Assembly (NCBI RefSeq): GCF_001423765.1
Contig: NZ_LMPG01000012.1
Location: 280,400 to 344,399 of the forward strand
Source: Sphingomonas sp. Leaf343
GTDB lineage: Bacteria > Pseudomonadota > Alphaproteobacteria > Sphingomonadales > Sphingomonadaceae
Direction of reading: 5' to 3'
DNA length: 64,000 nt
Under the pieces are notes generated by a model. It did no database searches. It was not told the origin of the DNA and was given only the letters and a program-made list of their open reading frames with translations. A program made the position numbers and the translations under genes. The number at the start of each line of letters is the position of its first letter. Position 1 is the stretch's first letter. Below, piece by piece: positions 16,564 through 25,631 of this stretch.

Positions 16564-18978
16564 TCAGAACCCCACCGCGATCGTGCCGAAGAACTGGCGC
16601 GGAGCCAGCGGGAACTGGTTGAACGTCCCCGATGCCGCGCCGATCGACAGGGTTGACGCCGCCTTCTTGTCGGTGATGTTGGTGACGTTCAGGCTCAAGG
16701 TCGCCGTCCGGACACCGCTACCCGCGTCGAGCGGCACGCGCACCGCGATCCGCCCCGCCAGCGTGAAATAGCCCGGCACCGACAGGTCGTTGGTGAAGGT
16801 CGCATACCGCTTGCCGATATAGTCGCCGATCAGCTGCGCGTCGAACACGTCGTAATTCGCCGCCGCGACGAACTTGTTGAGCCATTTCGGCGTCCCCGGC
16901 ACCGTCTTTCCCGATGTCGCGACCAGCGCGGTGCCGTTGGTGTAATCGTCCTGAAACTTCGACACATTGTACGACAGCGCGTCGTAGAACGAGAAGTGCG
17001 ACCCGAACCGCAGCGTGCCCGCCACGTCGACGCCGTCGGTCTTCACGTCGCCGACATTCTGCAGGATCGCCGCGCCCGACACGATCGAGGTGATGACCGG
17101 ATTGGGGCTGATCCCGAGCAACCGGTCGGAGAAGTCGACATGATAATAGCTTATCTGCCCGTCGAAACCGGTGATCGGACCCAGCGACACCAACCGCCGC
17201 GTGCGCAGGCCGGCTTCGTAGGTCCAGCTCGTCTCCGGCTTCACCTCGTCACGGAAGATCTCGAACGCGCCCTGGCTGCCCAGCGCGAACGGCGACAGGC
17301 CGGCGGCGGCGCTGGTCTGGAACTGGCGGATGTTCTTCTGCGCGTTGACGAAGACCTGCTCGTCGCCGGTCACCTCCCACAACGCACCCACCTGCGGCAG
17401 GAAGCCGCGATGCGTGTTGAGCTTGCCGACCGGCAGCGCCACCGATCCGGTGAACGAGCCCGGAATCGGCTGCACCGGCACGCGCTGCGTCGCGTTCTGG
17501 AACGTGCTCTTGAATCCCGCCTGCACCGTCAGCGTCGGCAGCACGCGCCAGCTGTCCTGAATATGCGTCTGGTATTCGTCGACGCGGATTTCGCTGTGAT
17601 ACTGGGTGATGAGCGGGGTCAGGTCGTCGCGCGGCCGCTCGTACGGAGTCGAGGGGTCGCCCACGAGCAGCGGATACCAGCGGCGGAACGCGCTGCTGCT
17701 CTGATGCTCGTACCACGCGCCGAATTCAATCCGGTGATCGCCGAGCGCAAGCTGGATCGTCGAGATAAGGCCGCCACGGTCGATCCGGTATTCGGTCGTC
17801 CGCGTCGCGAAGCCCGATCCGCCGAACACCGTCGTCAGGTTCTGCCCCGGATAATAGAAGGAGAACAGCCGCGGCAGCCCGGCCACGTCGATCGGCCCGG
17901 CCACCACGCCGACGCCGTCGTTATGGTGGTAATATCCGGTGTTCGACCACGTCACGCGGTCGTCGACTTTCCAGTCGTACCGGGCATAGCCGAGGTAATC
18001 GGTGCGCTGCGCATCGCTGTAGTAGTTGCGATAGTTCGATCCCGCCGCGCGGTACGCGCCCGACGATAGATACTGCAACGCGGCGCCGAAGTTCGGATAG
18101 AGGAACGGCCGCTCATAGGGGGCGGTGGCGCGGTTCGCCGGGGTGATGACGGTCGCGTCCTCGTTCGGCTCGATCTTGTCGGAAAACGCGCCATACAGCG
18201 TCAGCTTGCCGTTCTGATCGTCGTGGACGAACTTGGCGTTGGCCTGATACCCGCCCTGGATACCATCGAAATCCCACGCCCGCGCCTTCTGGCGCACGCC
18301 CGCGATATAGGCGGAGTTGCCGTTGCCGAAGCTTCCCGTATCGACGCGCACGTACAGGCGGCTGGCGTCGTAGCTGCCCAGCGTCTGGTTCAGCTGCACG
18401 CCGAACGCGGCCTGGGGATCGCTGGAGAAGGTATCGATCGTGCCGCCCAGATTGCTGGTCGACGCGGTGCCCAGATCGCCTGCGCCCGATGCCAGCGTCA
18501 CCCGCGCGACGTTTTCGGAGATGATCGCGCGCTGCGGCGACAGGCCGTTGAAATTGCCATAGGTCTGGTCGCCCAGCGGCACGCCGTCCAGCGTATAGCC
18601 GAGCTGCTGCGCATTGAAGCCGTGGATGAAGAGCGAGATGTTCTGCTCGTTATTGCCCCACGGATCGGCGGTCAGGTACGTCACGCCGGGCAGCGTCTGA
18701 AGCGCCTGAAGCGGACTGACGCCGGGCAGTACGCGCTGCATCTCCACACCGGTGATCTGCGTAACCGACCGCGTGTTCGCGCCGGTGACGACGATGTCCT
18801 GCCCCTCGGTCTGTCCCCCGGTCTGGGCCTGCGGCTCCTCCGCGGCTGGCGCGACAGGACCCTGCCCGTCGACGGCGGCCGTCGCCAGCGCGGCGGTCGT
18901 CTGCGCCCCGGCGAACGCGGGCATGGTCACGGCAAGGGCGGCACCGGTCATCAGTGCCGCACGGCGGATCGTCGTCAT
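16564..18978 (-). CDS. TonB-dependent outer-membrane receptor
   Basis: 804 residues. Signal peptide (about 1-25), Gln/Thr-rich linker, TonB-box-like DIVVTG, plug domain (LQTLPGVTYLTADPWG, FIHGFNAQQLGYTLDGVPLG) and a 22-strand barrel ending FFGTIAVGF. It would take up a scarce substrate with energy from TonB/ExbBD. The GDPD gene follows after 2 bp, and the MetQ gene of a sulfur-type uptake operon lies 110 bp upstream on the same strand. The ligand could be an organosulfur compound or a phosphodiester; the sequence alone does not decide. Confidence 0.9.
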   Translation of the reverse strand: MTTIRRAALMTGAALAVTMPAFAGAQTTAALATAAVDGQGPVAPAAEEPQAQTGGQTEGQDIVVTGANTRSVTQITGVEMQRVLPGVSPLQALQTLPGVTYLTADPWGNNEQNISLFIHGFNAQQLGYTLDGVPLGDQTYGNFNGLSPQRAIISENVARVTLASGAGDLGTASTSNLGGTIDTFSSDPQAAFGVQLNQTLGSYDASRLYVRVDTGSFGNGNSAYIAGVRQKARAWDFDGIQGGYQANAKFVHDDQNGKLTLYGAFSDKIEPNEDATVITPANRATAPYERPFLYPNFGAALQYLSSGAYRAAGSNYRNYYSDAQRTDYLGYARYDWKVDDRVTWSNTGYYHHNDGVGVVAGPIDVAGLPRLFSFYYPGQNLTTVFGGSGFATRTTEYRIDRGGLISTIQLALGDHRIEFGAWYEHQSSSAFRRWYPLLVGDPSTPYERPRDDLTPLITQYHSEIRVDEYQTHIQDSWRVLPTLTVQAGFKSTFQNATQRVPVQPIPGSFTGSVALPVGKLNTHRGFLPQVGALWEVTGDEQVFVNAQKNIRQFQTSAAAGLSPFALGSQGAFEIFRDEVKPETSWTYEAGLRTRRLVSLGPITGFDGQISYYHVDFSDRLLGISPNPVITSIVSGAAILQNVGDVKTDGVDVAGTLRFGSHFSFYDALSYNVSKFQDDYTNGTALVATSGKTVPGTPKWLNKFVAAANYDVFDAQLIGDYIGKRYATFTNDLSVPGYFTLAGRIAVRVPLDAGSGVRTATLSLNVTNITDKKAASTLSIGAASGTFNQFPLAPRQFFGTIAVGF

Positions 18979-19088
18979 CGCTTCGTCTTCCCCAATCGTC
19001 CGCCCTCGTCATCGAAGGGTCGGATCGTCGGAGCCGGCGCTAATCGCGCCGTAAGACAGCGTGTTGACGGTTATGCGACGGTTTGGCG

Positions 19089-19886
19089 TCAGAACGCCGG
19101 CAGGACTGCTCCACCATATTTGTGCGCGATGAACGCCCTGGTTTCCGAGCTACGCAGCGCCGCCACCAGCTTTTGGACGCGCGGATCGGTCTTCGCCGCC
19201 TCCAGCCCGACGACATAATTGACATAGGGGCTGTCCTTCCCCTCGATCAGCAGCGCGTCGCGGGTCGGTTCCAGCTTCGCGTCGAGCGCGTAGTTGGTGT
19301 TGATGAGCGCCAGATCGACCTCGCCCAGCACCCGCGGCAACGTCGCCGCCTCCAGCTCGCGGAACCGCAGCTTCTTGGGGTTCGCGACGATATCGCGCGG
19401 CGTCGCGGACGGATCGTCGGGGTTCTTCAGCGTGATGATCCCGGCGGTCGCCAGCAGGCGCAGCGCCCGGCCGCTGTTGCTCGGCTCGTTCGGGATCGCG
19501 ACGGTCGCGCCCGCTGGCAGATCGCCGATCCGCTTCCACTTGCGCGAATACGCCCCGAACGGCTCGACATGGATGCCCGCGATCGTCACCAGCTTCGTGC
19601 CGCGCGCGGCGTTGAACGAGGCGAGGTACGGCTCGGTCTGGAAATAATTGACGGTGATACGCCCCTCCGCGACCTGCGTGTTGGGCTGGACGTAATCGTT
19701 GAACACCTTCACGTCGAGGTTGACGCCCTGCTTCGCGAGCGCCGGCTTCACCTGCGCCAGGATCTCCGCATGCGGCACCGCCGTCGCCGCGACGGTGAGC
19801 ATGTTCGGATCGTTCGCGGTCTTGCTACCCCCGCACGCGGCGAGCGGAAGCAAGGCGATAGCGGCAAGAAGGCTGCGACGGATCAT
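19089..19886 (-). CDS. metQ: MetQ-like substrate-binding lipoprotein
   Basis: 265 residues from the ATG at 19886. A lipoprotein signal with lipobox LAAC at about 15-18 anchors it in the inner membrane. The NlpA/MetQ domain shows ATAVPHAEILAQVKPAL, VKVFNDYVQPN, NYFQTEPYL, IPNEPSNSGRALRLL and DLALINTNYA. MetQ proteins bind methionine or related thioethers. Here the partner genes are a flavin monooxygenase of the SfnG/SsuD type and an ATP-grasp ligase, so an organosulfur ligand other than methionine is possible. It is last of five genes, 37 bp after metI. Confidence 0.9.
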   Translation of the reverse strand: MIRRSLLAAIALLPLAACGGSKTANDPNMLTVAATAVPHAEILAQVKPALAKQGVNLDVKVFNDYVQPNTQVAEGRITVNYFQTEPYLASFNAARGTKLVTIAGIHVEPFGAYSRKWKRIGDLPAGATVAIPNEPSNSGRALRLLATAGIITLKNPDDPSATPRDIVANPKKLRFRELEAATLPRVLGEVDLALINTNYALDAKLEPTRDALLIEGKDSPYVNYVVGLEAAKTDPRVQKLVAALRSSETRAFIAHKYGGAVLPAF

Positions 19887-19923
19887 GACCTGAGTTCCTG
19901 AATGGAGCAAAAAGAACGACGCA

Positions 19924-20589
19924 TCATCGGCGCGTGAACCGCCGCACCAGCGCATCGCCCAGCATCTGGATACCCTGCACCAGCACCAGCAAGAGCGCGA
20001 CCGTCACCAGCATCACGTCGGTCTGGAACCGCTGATACCCGAACCGGATCGCCAGATCGCCCAGCCCGCCGGCCCCGACGACACCGGCCATCGCGGTGAA
20101 CGACACCAAGGCCACTGCTGTCACCGTCGCGCCCGCGACGATCCCCGGAACCGCCTCCGGCAACAGCGCGCGCAGCACCAGATCGCGCGTCGTCGCGCCC
20201 ATCGCCTGCACCGCCTCCACCGTGTTGCGGTCGACCTCGCGCAGCGACGTCTCGACCAGTCGCGCGAAGAACGGGGCTGCGCCCACCACCAAGGGCGGGA
20301 TCGCACCGACCACGCCCAGCGACGTTCCGACCATCAGCACCGTGATCGGAATCATCACGATCAGCAGGATGATGAACGGCACCGACCGCAGCAGATTGAC
20401 GACCAGCGCGACGAGGCCGTTGCCGATCCGGCTTGCCCAGACCTGCCCCGGCCCGGTCAGGAACAGCACCACGCCCAGCGGCAACCCGATCAGGATCGTC
20501 AGCACCATCGATCCGCCGAGCATCGCCAGCGTCTCCAGGGTGGCGCGGCCGATCTCCGCCCAGTCGATGTTGGCGAACCAGCCGCTCAT
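19924..20589 (-). CDS. metI: MetI-type ABC transporter permease
   Basis: 221 residues with five predicted membrane helices and the EAA-type loop in VEAVQAMGATTRDLVLRALLPEAVPGI, which contacts the ATPase. RSVPFIILLIVMIPIT and the C-terminal GAGGLGDLAIRFGYQRF are characteristic of the MetI family. It forms the inner-membrane channel with MetN and MetQ. Its ATG overlaps the metN stop by 4 bp. Confidence 0.93.
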   Translation of the reverse strand: MSGWFANIDWAEIGRATLETLAMLGGSMVLTILIGLPLGVVLFLTGPGQVWASRIGNGLVALVVNLLRSVPFIILLIVMIPITVLMVGTSLGVVGAIPPLVVGAAPFFARLVETSLREVDRNTVEAVQAMGATTRDLVLRALLPEAVPGIVAGATVTAVALVSFTAMAGVVGAGGLGDLAIRFGYQRFQTDVMLVTVALLLVLVQGIQMLGDALVRRFTRR

Positions 20590-21554
20590 GCGCTCACCTC
20601 ACCGGCGCGGCCCAGCGCCGCGACCGCCGCCGCGACATCGCCGCCGCTCAAACCTAGCGTCAGTTGCCCGAAACTATCATCCTTCAACCGGCCGATCCGG
20701 CCGTCGAGGATCGCGAAGTCCGTACCAGTCTCGCGCGCGATCCGCGTCAGCACCGGCTGCCACACCGCGTCGCCGCGCAGCATCAGCCTCACGACCCGCC
20801 CGTCGAAATCGATCGCCGGCGCATCCTCGCCGGCGACTGCGATCATCGCCCGCGTCTCCGCCGCCTGCGGGCGCAGGAACACGTCGGCGACGGTTCCGCT
20901 CTCGACCACGCGGCCGGCATGCAGCACGGCGACGCGGTCGCAGACCTGCCGCACCACCTCCATCTCGTGCGTGATGAGCACGATCGTCAGCCCGAGTTCG
21001 CGGTTCAGTTCGGCGATCAGCGCCAGGATGCTGTGCGTCGTCTCCGGGTCGAGCGCGCTCGTCGCCTCGTCGCACAGCAGGATGTCAGGCCCGGTCGCCA
21101 GCGCGCGTGCGATGCCGACGCGCTGCTTTTGGCCACCCGACAACTGCGCCGGATATTTCGCGCCCTGATCCTGTAACCCGACCCGCGCCAGCAGGTCGCC
21201 CACGCGGGCGGAGGTCGCCGACGCCGCCTCGCCGCCGATCTTCAGAGGCAGCGCGACGTTCTCCGCCACCGTTCGCGACGACAGCAGCCCGAAATTCTGG
21301 AAGATCATCCCGATCCGCCGCCGCAACGTCCGCAAGTCTGCGCCGCCGAGCGCAGCGACATCGATCCCGTCGACCTCGACCCGTCCCGACGTCGGCCGCT
21401 CCAGCCCGTTCAGCAGCCGCACCAGCGTCGACTTGCCCGCGCCGGATCGCCCGATGATCCCGAACACTTCGCCACGCGCCACCGACAGGTCGACGCCCGC
21501 GAGCGCGGCATGGCCGTCGCCGAAAACCTTGTGGACGCCCTCCAGTCGTATCAC
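20586..21554 (-). CDS. metN: MetN-type ABC transporter ATPase
   Basis: 322 residues. Walker A is GRSGAGKST, the Q-loop IFQNFGLLSSRTV, the signature LSGGQKQRV, Walker B ILLCDEATSALD and the switch His lies in LITHEMEVV. The last 75 or so residues form the NIL domain typical of MetN, which binds the transported substrate in the cytoplasm and shuts transport off. It overlaps metI and the monooxygenase gene by 4 bp each, so all are tightly coupled. Confidence 0.94.
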   Translation of the reverse strand: MIRLEGVHKVFGDGHAALAGVDLSVARGEVFGIIGRSGAGKSTLVRLLNGLERPTSGRVEVDGIDVAALGGADLRTLRRRIGMIFQNFGLLSSRTVAENVALPLKIGGEAASATSARVGDLLARVGLQDQGAKYPAQLSGGQKQRVGIARALATGPDILLCDEATSALDPETTHSILALIAELNRELGLTIVLITHEMEVVRQVCDRVAVLHAGRVVESGTVADVFLRPQAAETRAMIAVAGEDAPAIDFDGRVVRLMLRGDAVWQPVLTRIARETGTDFAILDGRIGRLKDDSFGQLTLGLSGGDVAAAVAALGRAGEVSA

Positions 21555-22564
21555 GCGGCGATCACCTGCGCCGCGAACCGCTCCATCTCCTCCGCCTGCG
21601 GACTGAATTGCAGCAGCAACAGGTCGAGCCCGGCATCTTCGTACTCGGCGATCCGCTCCTTCACCTGCTCGGGCGTCCCGACCAGATTGGGGCGGAGGCC
21701 GCGGTTGGAGACGCTGTATTCCTGGATCTTCAGCTCGCGCTCAAGCTGCGTCCCCGACAGCCATTGATCGAAATTGGCGTAGCCGGCGGGCAGGTCGCGG
21801 ACCTCCGTGATCCGCGCCAGTTCCCGCTTCGCCTCCGCCTCGCTGTCGCGCACGATTGCGTAAGCCGCCATCCCGAACGTCATCGGTGCGCCGCCCGCGG
21901 CGGCGCGGCGGGCCTGCATGTCGGCGATCTTCGGCGCGATCGCCGATACGGGGTCGCCGTGCATGACGTACGCATCGCATTTGCCCGCGATCAGCGTCTT
22001 GGCGGTTTCGCTCTCGCCGCCTGCGTACAGGATCGGCGCGTGCAGCGGCTTGGGCGCGCAGATCGCGTCCTCCGTGCGATAGAACTGCCCTTCGAAGCTG
22101 AACCGCTCCTCGCGCCACAGGCCCTTGACCACGTCCAGCCATTCGGACGTGCGGGCATAGCGGTCATCATGCTGGTCGAACTGGAGGCCGTACTGCTTCG
22201 CCTCGTCCGCCCACCACGACGAGACGACGTTCAGCGACAGCCGCCCGCCGGAGATGCGATCGATGTTCGCCGCCGCCTTCGCGAACAGCGCCGGCTGGTG
22301 GAAGTTCGGCCGCACCGCGACCATCAGTTCCTGCGTCTTCGTGACGGCGGCAATCGCCGCGGCGGTAGACCAGGCGTCGAGTGCGGGCTGGTCCGTGCCC
22401 TTGATGTCGTTCAGGTTCAGCTCGGCGATCAGCGTCAGGTCGAACCCGATCTGCTCCGCCCGGATCGCCAGATCGCGCACATAGTCCCACTCCGCCCGCA
22501 TCCCCTCGTCGGCGACATTGCGCAGCCACCCGCCGAACACCGGCATCCAGTAACCGTACCTCAC
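21551..22564 (-). CDS. LLM-class flavin monooxygenase (SfnG/SsuD-like)
   Basis: 337 residues of the bacterial-luciferase TIM barrel: MRYGYWMPVFGGWLRN at the N-terminus, GFDLTLIAELNLNDIKG, MVAVRPNFHQPALFAKAAANIDRISGGRLSLNVVSSWWADEAKQYG, and YAGGESETAK near the FMN phosphate site. NVVSSWWADEAKQYG is typical of the dimethylsulfone monooxygenase (SfnG)/alkanesulfonate monooxygenase branch, which uses FMNH2 and O2 to cleave C-S bonds. Position between an ABC importer of the Met type and an ATP-grasp gene supports sulfur scavenging. No flavin reductase gene is present in this operon. Confidence 0.87.
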   Translation of the reverse strand: MRYGYWMPVFGGWLRNVADEGMRAEWDYVRDLAIRAEQIGFDLTLIAELNLNDIKGTDQPALDAWSTAAAIAAVTKTQELMVAVRPNFHQPALFAKAAANIDRISGGRLSLNVVSSWWADEAKQYGLQFDQHDDRYARTSEWLDVVKGLWREERFSFEGQFYRTEDAICAPKPLHAPILYAGGESETAKTLIAGKCDAYVMHGDPVSAIAPKIADMQARRAAAGGAPMTFGMAAYAIVRDSEAEAKRELARITEVRDLPAGYANFDQWLSGTQLERELKIQEYSVSNRGLRPNLVGTPEQVKERIAEYEDAGLDLLLLQFSPQAEEMERFAAQVIAA

Positions 22565-23478
22565 GCCTTCGCCTCCGCTATCGTCGTTTCCAGCCAGTCT
22601 ACCAGCCGCTCATGCGGGTCCCAGCCCAGCACGCTCAACGGATCGGCGACGAAATTGGACAACGCGTTGATGTCGTAGAAGCGCGCGGTGCCGTCGCGGT
22701 CGTCGATCATCACCTCGACACCGCCGACATCGATCCCCGCCGCCTGCACGATCCGCTCGGCCGCATCGATCAGCGCCGCATCCGGCTCGACCCGCGCGAT
22801 CGCGATCGACGCCTTGCCCGGCGCGACGAGACAGACATCGGCCGGGCACAGGTCGAAACTGCCGCCGCCGTCCACGCCCAGCGCGTACAGGTATTTGCCC
22901 CCCAGCGTCTCGATCCGGGTGATCGCCCCGCCCCGCACCGGCGTATATTCCTGCACCATCAGCACACGGTCGATGCTGTCGGGCGTCGTCCCGTCCGCCA
23001 CCGACGCCGCCAGCGCCGCGACGTCGTCGTAACGGACGATCCCCGCGCCGGAGCCGCCGATGTTCGCCTTGACCACGATCGGGAAGCGCAGCCCCTCGCT
23101 CGCCGCAACCAGGTCGGCGGCGCGGTGCACGATCCGCGTCGCGGGGATGCCGAGGCCCAGCCCCGCGATCACCGACAATTGCCGCGCCTTCGACGCATCC
23201 ACCGCCAGCGCGGCGGGGCCGTTCACGATCCGCGCGCCCTGCGCCGCCCAATGCGCCATCAGCGCCTGCGCGTAGAAGATCGGATGCTCCGGCTGGCGCA
23301 GGAAACTCGACATGGCGATGCGGTTGAACACCACCGGCGCGGGCGGCACGGGATCGGCTGGGTCGAAGCCATGCCCGTCCGCCGCCATCGCCACATAATC
23401 GATCCCGCGCCGGTCCATCGCCGCGAACAGCGGCGTGAACCAGGCAGGATGTTCGTACAGGATCGCCAGATCGGCCAT
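22561..23478 (-). CDS. ATP-grasp (RimK-like) ligase
   Basis: 305 residues. The N-terminal Rossmann-like domain opens with DLAILYEHPAWFTPLF; the ATP-grasp core shows FPIVVKANIGGSGAGIVRYDD (P-loop-like glycine segment and Lys), a VLMVQEYTP segment and VGGVEVMIDDRDGTARFYDINALSNF (metal-binding Glu/Asp/Asn). The fold joins a carboxylate to an amine or thiol through an acyl phosphate, but the substrates cannot be read. It is the first gene of the ATP-grasp - monooxygenase - MetNIQ operon and overlaps the next gene by 4 bp. RBS GAAGGAC lies just before its ATG. Confidence 0.82.
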   Translation of the reverse strand: MADLAILYEHPAWFTPLFAAMDRRGIDYVAMAADGHGFDPADPVPPAPVVFNRIAMSSFLRQPEHPIFYAQALMAHWAAQGARIVNGPAALAVDASKARQLSVIAGLGLGIPATRIVHRAADLVAASEGLRFPIVVKANIGGSGAGIVRYDDVAALAASVADGTTPDSIDRVLMVQEYTPVRGGAITRIETLGGKYLYALGVDGGGSFDLCPADVCLVAPGKASIAIARVEPDAALIDAAERIVQAAGIDVGGVEVMIDDRDGTARFYDINALSNFVADPLSVLGWDPHERLVDWLETTIAEAKA

Positions 23479-23505
23479 ATCGTCCTTCGGTCGCGCACGT
23501 AGAGA

Positions 23506-23535
23506 GCCGGCGTCCCTAGCCCAGGGGACGCCGGC
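23506..23535 (-). terminator. GC-rich hairpin between the CocE-like gene and the sulfur operon
   Basis: Arms GCCGGCGTCCC (23506-23516) and GGGACGCCGGC (23525-23535) close an 8-nt loop. It follows the CocE-like gene on the minus strand but has no T-run in that direction. It sits only 27 bp before the ATP-grasp ATG, so if the operon promoter lies upstream the hairpin is in its 5' leader. Confidence 0.5.
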
Positions 23536-23577
23536 CGTTTTCAGGAGTTTAGCTTTACGCCGCGAAAGCCGTCCTGC

Positions 23578-25467
23578 TTACCCGCCGATGACGGGCAGTT
23601 CGATGTAGGACGCATCGCCCCCCGCATGATGCACCGCGTTCCGCGCCACGACGCCCTTCGCCTCGCGCTCGTTATCGCCGCCGGTGTTCAGGTTGCGGAC
23701 GAACTTCGGGAAGTTGGACGACGTCACCTCCACCCGGATACGATGCCCGGGCAGGAACGTGTTGCTGGTCGAGATCGGCGTCGGCTTCAGCGTGTAGACC
23801 GTATTCGGCGTCATCATCGCCGGCGTCGCGAAGCCGTCGCGGTAGCGGGCGCGCAGGATCGTATCGCCCAATATATAGGCGGTCCCGTCCGGCGCGACAT
23901 CGACCAGCTTCACCGCGAAGTCGGTGTCCTTCGCGTCCGACGATATCTTCAGCACCGCGTTGACGAAGCCCGTCACCTCGATTGGCTTCGTCAGCGGCTC
24001 GCTGCTGTAGACCAGCACGTCGCCGCGCGCCTCGATCACCCGCTGGTCGAACGCGCCCGCGGTGATGAGGCCGCCGTTGCAGCAATCCGCGCCGCCGATC
24101 GTCTGCACCGGGTTCATCGGGTCATAGGTGTAGCGATCCGCCGCCTCGCCCGCCGGTGGGGCCGTCGCGTCGAGCCGGCCGTCGCCACCCACCCCGTTGG
24201 CGCGCCCGCCGGAGCGCAGGTACATCCGCACCGTCTTCGCCTCCGCCGGCGGCCACTGCGTCGCCTGCTGCCAGCGGTTCGTGCCCATCGTGTAATAGCG
24301 GATCGGCGCGGTGCGGGCGGGGAACGCCTTCGCGTCGCCCTTCAGCCAACGGTCGAAGAACGCGTAGATCTGGCCGTCCGTGTCGAAGCTGGCATCGCCC
24401 AGATCGCGGTCGCCCGACTGGAAGTCCGGCCCCAGCCGCGCGAAGGCGCAATGGGTATTCGGTGCGACCACGGCGAACTGGTTGGCGCTCGCCTCCTTGT
24501 CGGACTTCACCGCACGGGCGTGATTGAACAGCGCCAGATTGGGTCCGATCGACACGTCGTACCACGAATTGAACCACAGGGCGGGGACACCCCAGCCCAT
24601 GTCGTCGTGATACAGCCCACCCGTCCGCCACGCCGGATCGGCCGGTCCGGCGCGCGCGGTAAACTGTTCGAACGTCGCGGGCGGCTCGCCCAGATCCTTC
24701 AGCATGTCGGCATAGGGCAGGTGCCGGATCTGCGTGAACCAGTTCACCTCCGGCTTCTTCGCGTCGAGATCATTGTACCGCGCGATCCGCGCCCGCGTCG
24801 GCTGATCGAGCCCCCTGGGCAGCTCCGCGCGCAGCGGGTTGTCGACGCCGTACAGCCAGATATGGAACAGCGTGCGCGGAACGCCGCCTGTATACCAGTT
24901 GCCCTGTTCCTCGAACGGACCGACCTTGCCGATGCCGGCCCCCGACGCCATCGGCACCATCGCCGCATGCGCGGGATGGTTCTGCGCCGCGAGCGCCAAC
25001 TGCCATTCCGCCGACGACGAACAGCCGACGGTGCCGACCTTGCCATTCGACCAGGGCTGCTTCGCGATCCACGTCAGCGTGTCGTAGCCATCGGTCTGCG
25101 GCAGACCGAGAATCTCGTACTTCCCTTCCGAGTAATAGCGCCCGCGCTCGTTCTGCACGACGAAAGCGTAGCCGCGCTTCACCGCCTCCAGCGCGCGACG
25201 GCTGGTCGCGGTCTTGTACGACAGCTCGTTATAGGGCGTCTTCCACAACAGCGTCGGCAGCGGCCCCTTCGCGTCTTTGGGCCGGTAGATGTTCGTCGCC
25301 AGCCCGACGCCGTCGCGCATCGGCACCAGCGCGATCATCTCCGCATCGACCTTCGCCGCCATCTCGCGCGCGATCGCGTCGTCGCTGTAGCGGGCATAAT
25401 CCTGCGCCGGTGCCCCTGTCGCCATCGCCAGCGCGGCCGTCGCCGCCAGCATCCCGCCCATTCGCAT
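23578..25467 (-). CDS. Secreted CocE/NonD-family hydrolase (S15-type)
   Basis: 629 residues with a signal peptide (about 1-21). The alpha/beta-hydrolase core has the nucleophile elbow VGTVGCSSSAEWQLALA, an upstream oxyanion region TPYNELSY and NERGRYYSEGKYE, and the later Asp/His-bearing WFNSWYDVS and NTHCAFARLG; the C-terminal jelly-roll (from about residue 410) includes DTDFAVKLVDVAPDGTAYIL and LPGHRIRVEVTSSNFP. Family members cleave acyl esters or Xaa-Pro dipeptides. It is probably periplasmic or outside the cell. The true substrate is unknown. Confidence 0.9.
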   Translation of the reverse strand: MRMGGMLAATAALAMATGAPAQDYARYSDDAIAREMAAKVDAEMIALVPMRDGVGLATNIYRPKDAKGPLPTLLWKTPYNELSYKTATSRRALEAVKRGYAFVVQNERGRYYSEGKYEILGLPQTDGYDTLTWIAKQPWSNGKVGTVGCSSSAEWQLALAAQNHPAHAAMVPMASGAGIGKVGPFEEQGNWYTGGVPRTLFHIWLYGVDNPLRAELPRGLDQPTRARIARYNDLDAKKPEVNWFTQIRHLPYADMLKDLGEPPATFEQFTARAGPADPAWRTGGLYHDDMGWGVPALWFNSWYDVSIGPNLALFNHARAVKSDKEASANQFAVVAPNTHCAFARLGPDFQSGDRDLGDASFDTDGQIYAFFDRWLKGDAKAFPARTAPIRYYTMGTNRWQQATQWPPAEAKTVRMYLRSGGRANGVGGDGRLDATAPPAGEAADRYTYDPMNPVQTIGGADCCNGGLITAGAFDQRVIEARGDVLVYSSEPLTKPIEVTGFVNAVLKISSDAKDTDFAVKLVDVAPDGTAYILGDTILRARYRDGFATPAMMTPNTVYTLKPTPISTSNTFLPGHRIRVEVTSSNFPKFVRNLNTGGDNEREAKGVVARNAVHHAGGDASYIELPVIGG

Positions 25468-25631
25468 CCCTGTCGCCCCTTGATCGTTCGTCGGCGCGCA
25501 ACCTACAGGGTTGAAAGCGGAAATCCACCGGCGTCGCCCACCACTCCCGGCATCGGCACATTTCCCACTAGCCTCTTCGCCGTCATTGCTGTTCAGCTTC
25601 GCGCAGTCCCTCCACCACGCGGAAACCGTTC

